Shown piece by piece: positions 62,648-64,000 of a stretch of DNA of 64,000 nucleotides. The notes beneath the pieces are model-generated. The model was not told where the DNA came from. It did no database searches and saw nothing but the letters and a program-made list of their open reading frames with translations. Positions within the stretch are counted from its first letter, which is position 1. Each line of letters begins with the position of its first letter. The position numbers were made by a program, and so were the translations under genes. The stretch is from Rhodopirellula islandica (GTDB taxonomy: Bacteria; Planctomycetota; Planctomycetia; Pirellulales; Pirellulaceae), in the NCBI RefSeq assembly GCF_001027925.1, contig NZ_LECT01000055.1, forward strand, positions 1-64,000, in the 5' to 3' direction.

Positions 62648-64000
62648 CCGATTCAATGCAAATCTGGGTGTCGTTGCTGCTGCCGCTGATCGCGTATGTC
62701 TTGCTGACTCTGACTGGCAAATCGCCCAACGTTCGCGAAGCCTGCACGCTGACCGTCGCCACCATTCTGTTTCTGTTGACGTGCCGATTGTCCAGCGATG
62801 TGTTCGCGGGAGCACGTCCCGAATGGACGTGGGGCGAATGGCTGCCCGGGTTCCAGATCGCCTTCAAAGTCGAACCGCTTGGAATGTTGTTCGCCCTCGT
62901 TGCCTCGGGGCTTTGGATCCTGACAACGATCTACGCAATCGGCTACATGCGTGGGCACAATGAAGGCAACCAAACTCGATTTTATGGCTGCTTTGCCTTC
63001 GCCATTTTCGCGGCACTCGCTGCCGCGTACGCGAAGAATCTGTTCACGCTGTTTGTGGCTTACGAGATCATGACGATCTCGACCTACCCGTTGGTGACTC
63101 ACCACGGCAATGAAGAAGCCCGCAACGGCGGCCGCGTTTACCTCGGAATTCTGCTGTCCACCTCGATCGCGTTTTTCATGCTTGCGATCGCCTGGACCTA
63201 CACCTTGGCTGGCACACTGGATTTCACGCTCGGCGGGATCCTGGCCGGTCCAGTGGCCGACGAAAAGATCTCCATCGTGGGCCTCGGCATTTTGCTGGCC
63301 CTGTTTGCTTTCGGAATCGGCAAAGCCGCTTTGATGCCGTTTCACCGCTGGCTGCCCGCGGCGATGGTTGCGCCGACTCCCGTTAGCGCCTTGCTGCACG
63401 CGGTCGCGGTGGTCAAGGTCGGCGTGTTTTCGGTCCTCAAAGTCGTCGTTTATATCTTCGGCTTGGATCTGCTCACGGGCTCCGGCGTGAACCTTTGGCT
63501 GGCTTATGTCGCTGGTTTTTCGCTGGTCGTCGCTTCCTTGGTTGCCATGACGAAGGACAACCTGAAGGCACGGCTGGCCTATTCGACCATCGGCCAGCTC
63601 GCTTACATCACCCTCGGTGCCTTCCTGGCAACGCCCAGCAGCATCATCGGTGGGGGGATGCACATCGCCATGCACGCGGTCGGCAAAATCACGCTGTTCT
63701 TCTGTGCTGGTGCGATCTATGTCGGTGCCCACAAAAAAAACATCAGCGACATGCGTGGCCTTGGCCGTCAGATGCCGTTCACGTTTGGTGCCTTCCTGCT
63801 GGCCTCGGTCAGCATCATTGGATTGCCGCCCGGCGGTGGTGCTTGGAGCAAATGGTTCTTGGCCGTCGGGACCGTGGAAACTCACCAGTACTTGCTGACC
63901 GCTGCCCTGATGTTCAGCTCGCTGCTCAACATCGCCTACTTGATTCCGATTCCGATGCTCGCGTTCATGGGCAAACCCAAAGCAGATGACGCATCCGGTC
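62644..64000 (+). CDS. Second proton-conducting antiporter subunit (MnhA-N/MnhD-like), runs off the window
   Basis: The ATG at 62644 overlaps mnhD by ATGA and the frame is open to the window end (at least 452 residues). Conserved parts include KNLFTLFVAYEIMTISTYPL near 130, LMPFHRWLPAAMVAPTPVSA near 235, LAYSTIGQLAYITLGAFLAT near 315 and HIAMHAVGKITLFFCAGAIY. It likely supplies the second ion channel, in place of the N-terminal part of a canonical MrpA, whose C-terminal part is the separate DUF4040 subunit. Confidence 0.9.
   Translation, partial: MTDSMQIWVSLLLPLIAYVLLTLTGKSPNVREACTLTVATILFLLTCRLSSDVFAGARPEWTWGEWLPGFQIAFKVEPLGMLFALVASGLWILTTIYAIGYMRGHNEGNQTRFYGCFAFAIFAALAAAYAKNLFTLFVAYEIMTISTYPLVTHHGNEEARNGGRVYLGILLSTSIAFFMLAIAWTYTLAGTLDFTLGGILAGPVADEKISIVGLGILLALFAFGIGKAALMPFHRWLPAAMVAPTPVSALLHAVAVVKVGVFSVLKVVVYIFGLDLLTGSGVNLWLAYVAGFSLVVASLVAMTKDNLKARLAYSTIGQLAYITLGAFLATPSSIIGGGMHIAMHAVGKITLFFCAGAIYVGAHKKNISDMRGLGRQMPFTFGAFLLASVSIIGLPPGGGAWSKWFLAVGTVETHQYLLTAALMFSSLLNIAYLIPIPMLAFMGKPKADDASG

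Noticed and set aside
61592-62815. 407-residue minus-strand frame opposite mnhD
   Set aside because: It is a composition-driven shadow; His/Gln/Asp-rich without domains.

Overview
The window looks like the chromosome of a marine planctomycete close to Rhodopirellula. The signs are four Cys-type sulfatases, a DUF1592/DUF1552 pair with a CxxCH cytochrome motif, large secreted parallel beta-helix proteins, a planctomycete-style LRR protein, a XylR-type regulator and a Mrp antiporter operon. This assignment rests on gene content only; no rRNA or other marker gene is present and I found no tRNA.

Layout. 1-8.7 kb holds housekeeping genes: a HEAT-like protein, a GNAT, miaA, a response regulator coupled to a membrane protein, and a MoxR/DUF58 pair. 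9.2-13 kb holds the DUF1592/DUF1552 pair. 13.3-18.8 kb holds an ABM monooxygenase, DNA polymerase X, a histidine kinase, a MOSC protein and an IlvD/Edd dehydratase. 19-24.1 kb holds a vWA membrane protein and two sulfatases. 24.3-33.4 kb is an accessory island. 33.4-46.6 kb holds an autotransporter and a minus-strand cluster (beta-helix/PDZ protein, sulfatase, unknown secreted protein, DUF6250-like/beta-helix protein) that looks like a sulfated-polysaccharide locus. 47-58 kb is mixed: RDD, GNAT, a secreted helical protein, a broken zeta-like kinase gene, a sulfatase, an aldolase-family protein, a XylR regulator, a PQQ-like propeller and two TPR paralogues. 58.3-64 kb is a Mrp (Mnh) cation/proton antiporter operon that runs off the end.

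The most interesting part is the island at 24.9-33.3 kb, which reads as a chromosomal integron cassette array without a visible integrase. Small plus-strand genes, mostly for exported or membrane proteins, are separated by attC sites of about 91 bp. These sites share one architecture: an unpaired G and an unpaired A six bases apart in the left arm, and a nine-base spacer before GTT. For five cassettes the 7-base core at the cassette start (GTTNNNN) is the exact reverse complement of the core at its end (NNNNAAC), and for two more it matches 6 of 7. That is what excision and integration as circles predicts. Two attC sites are split by minus-strand sequence with a group IIC intron 5' end and a domain V-like 3' end but no reverse transcriptase gene, matching the known targeting of attC by group IIC-attC introns. 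A third, truncated intron copy lies beside them.

Other mobile layers are superimposed. A MITE-like element, 125 bp in its two best copies, has inverted termini and, in one copy, a clear TA target duplication. It has four copies here: one splits a zeta-like kinase gene, one sits in an intron's domain V, and two supply the TAA stop of a neighbouring gene. RAYT-type transposase copies share an internal deletion that removes the catalytic HUH motif. A frameshifted four-helix-bundle gene is flanked by inverted repeats of about 40 bp.
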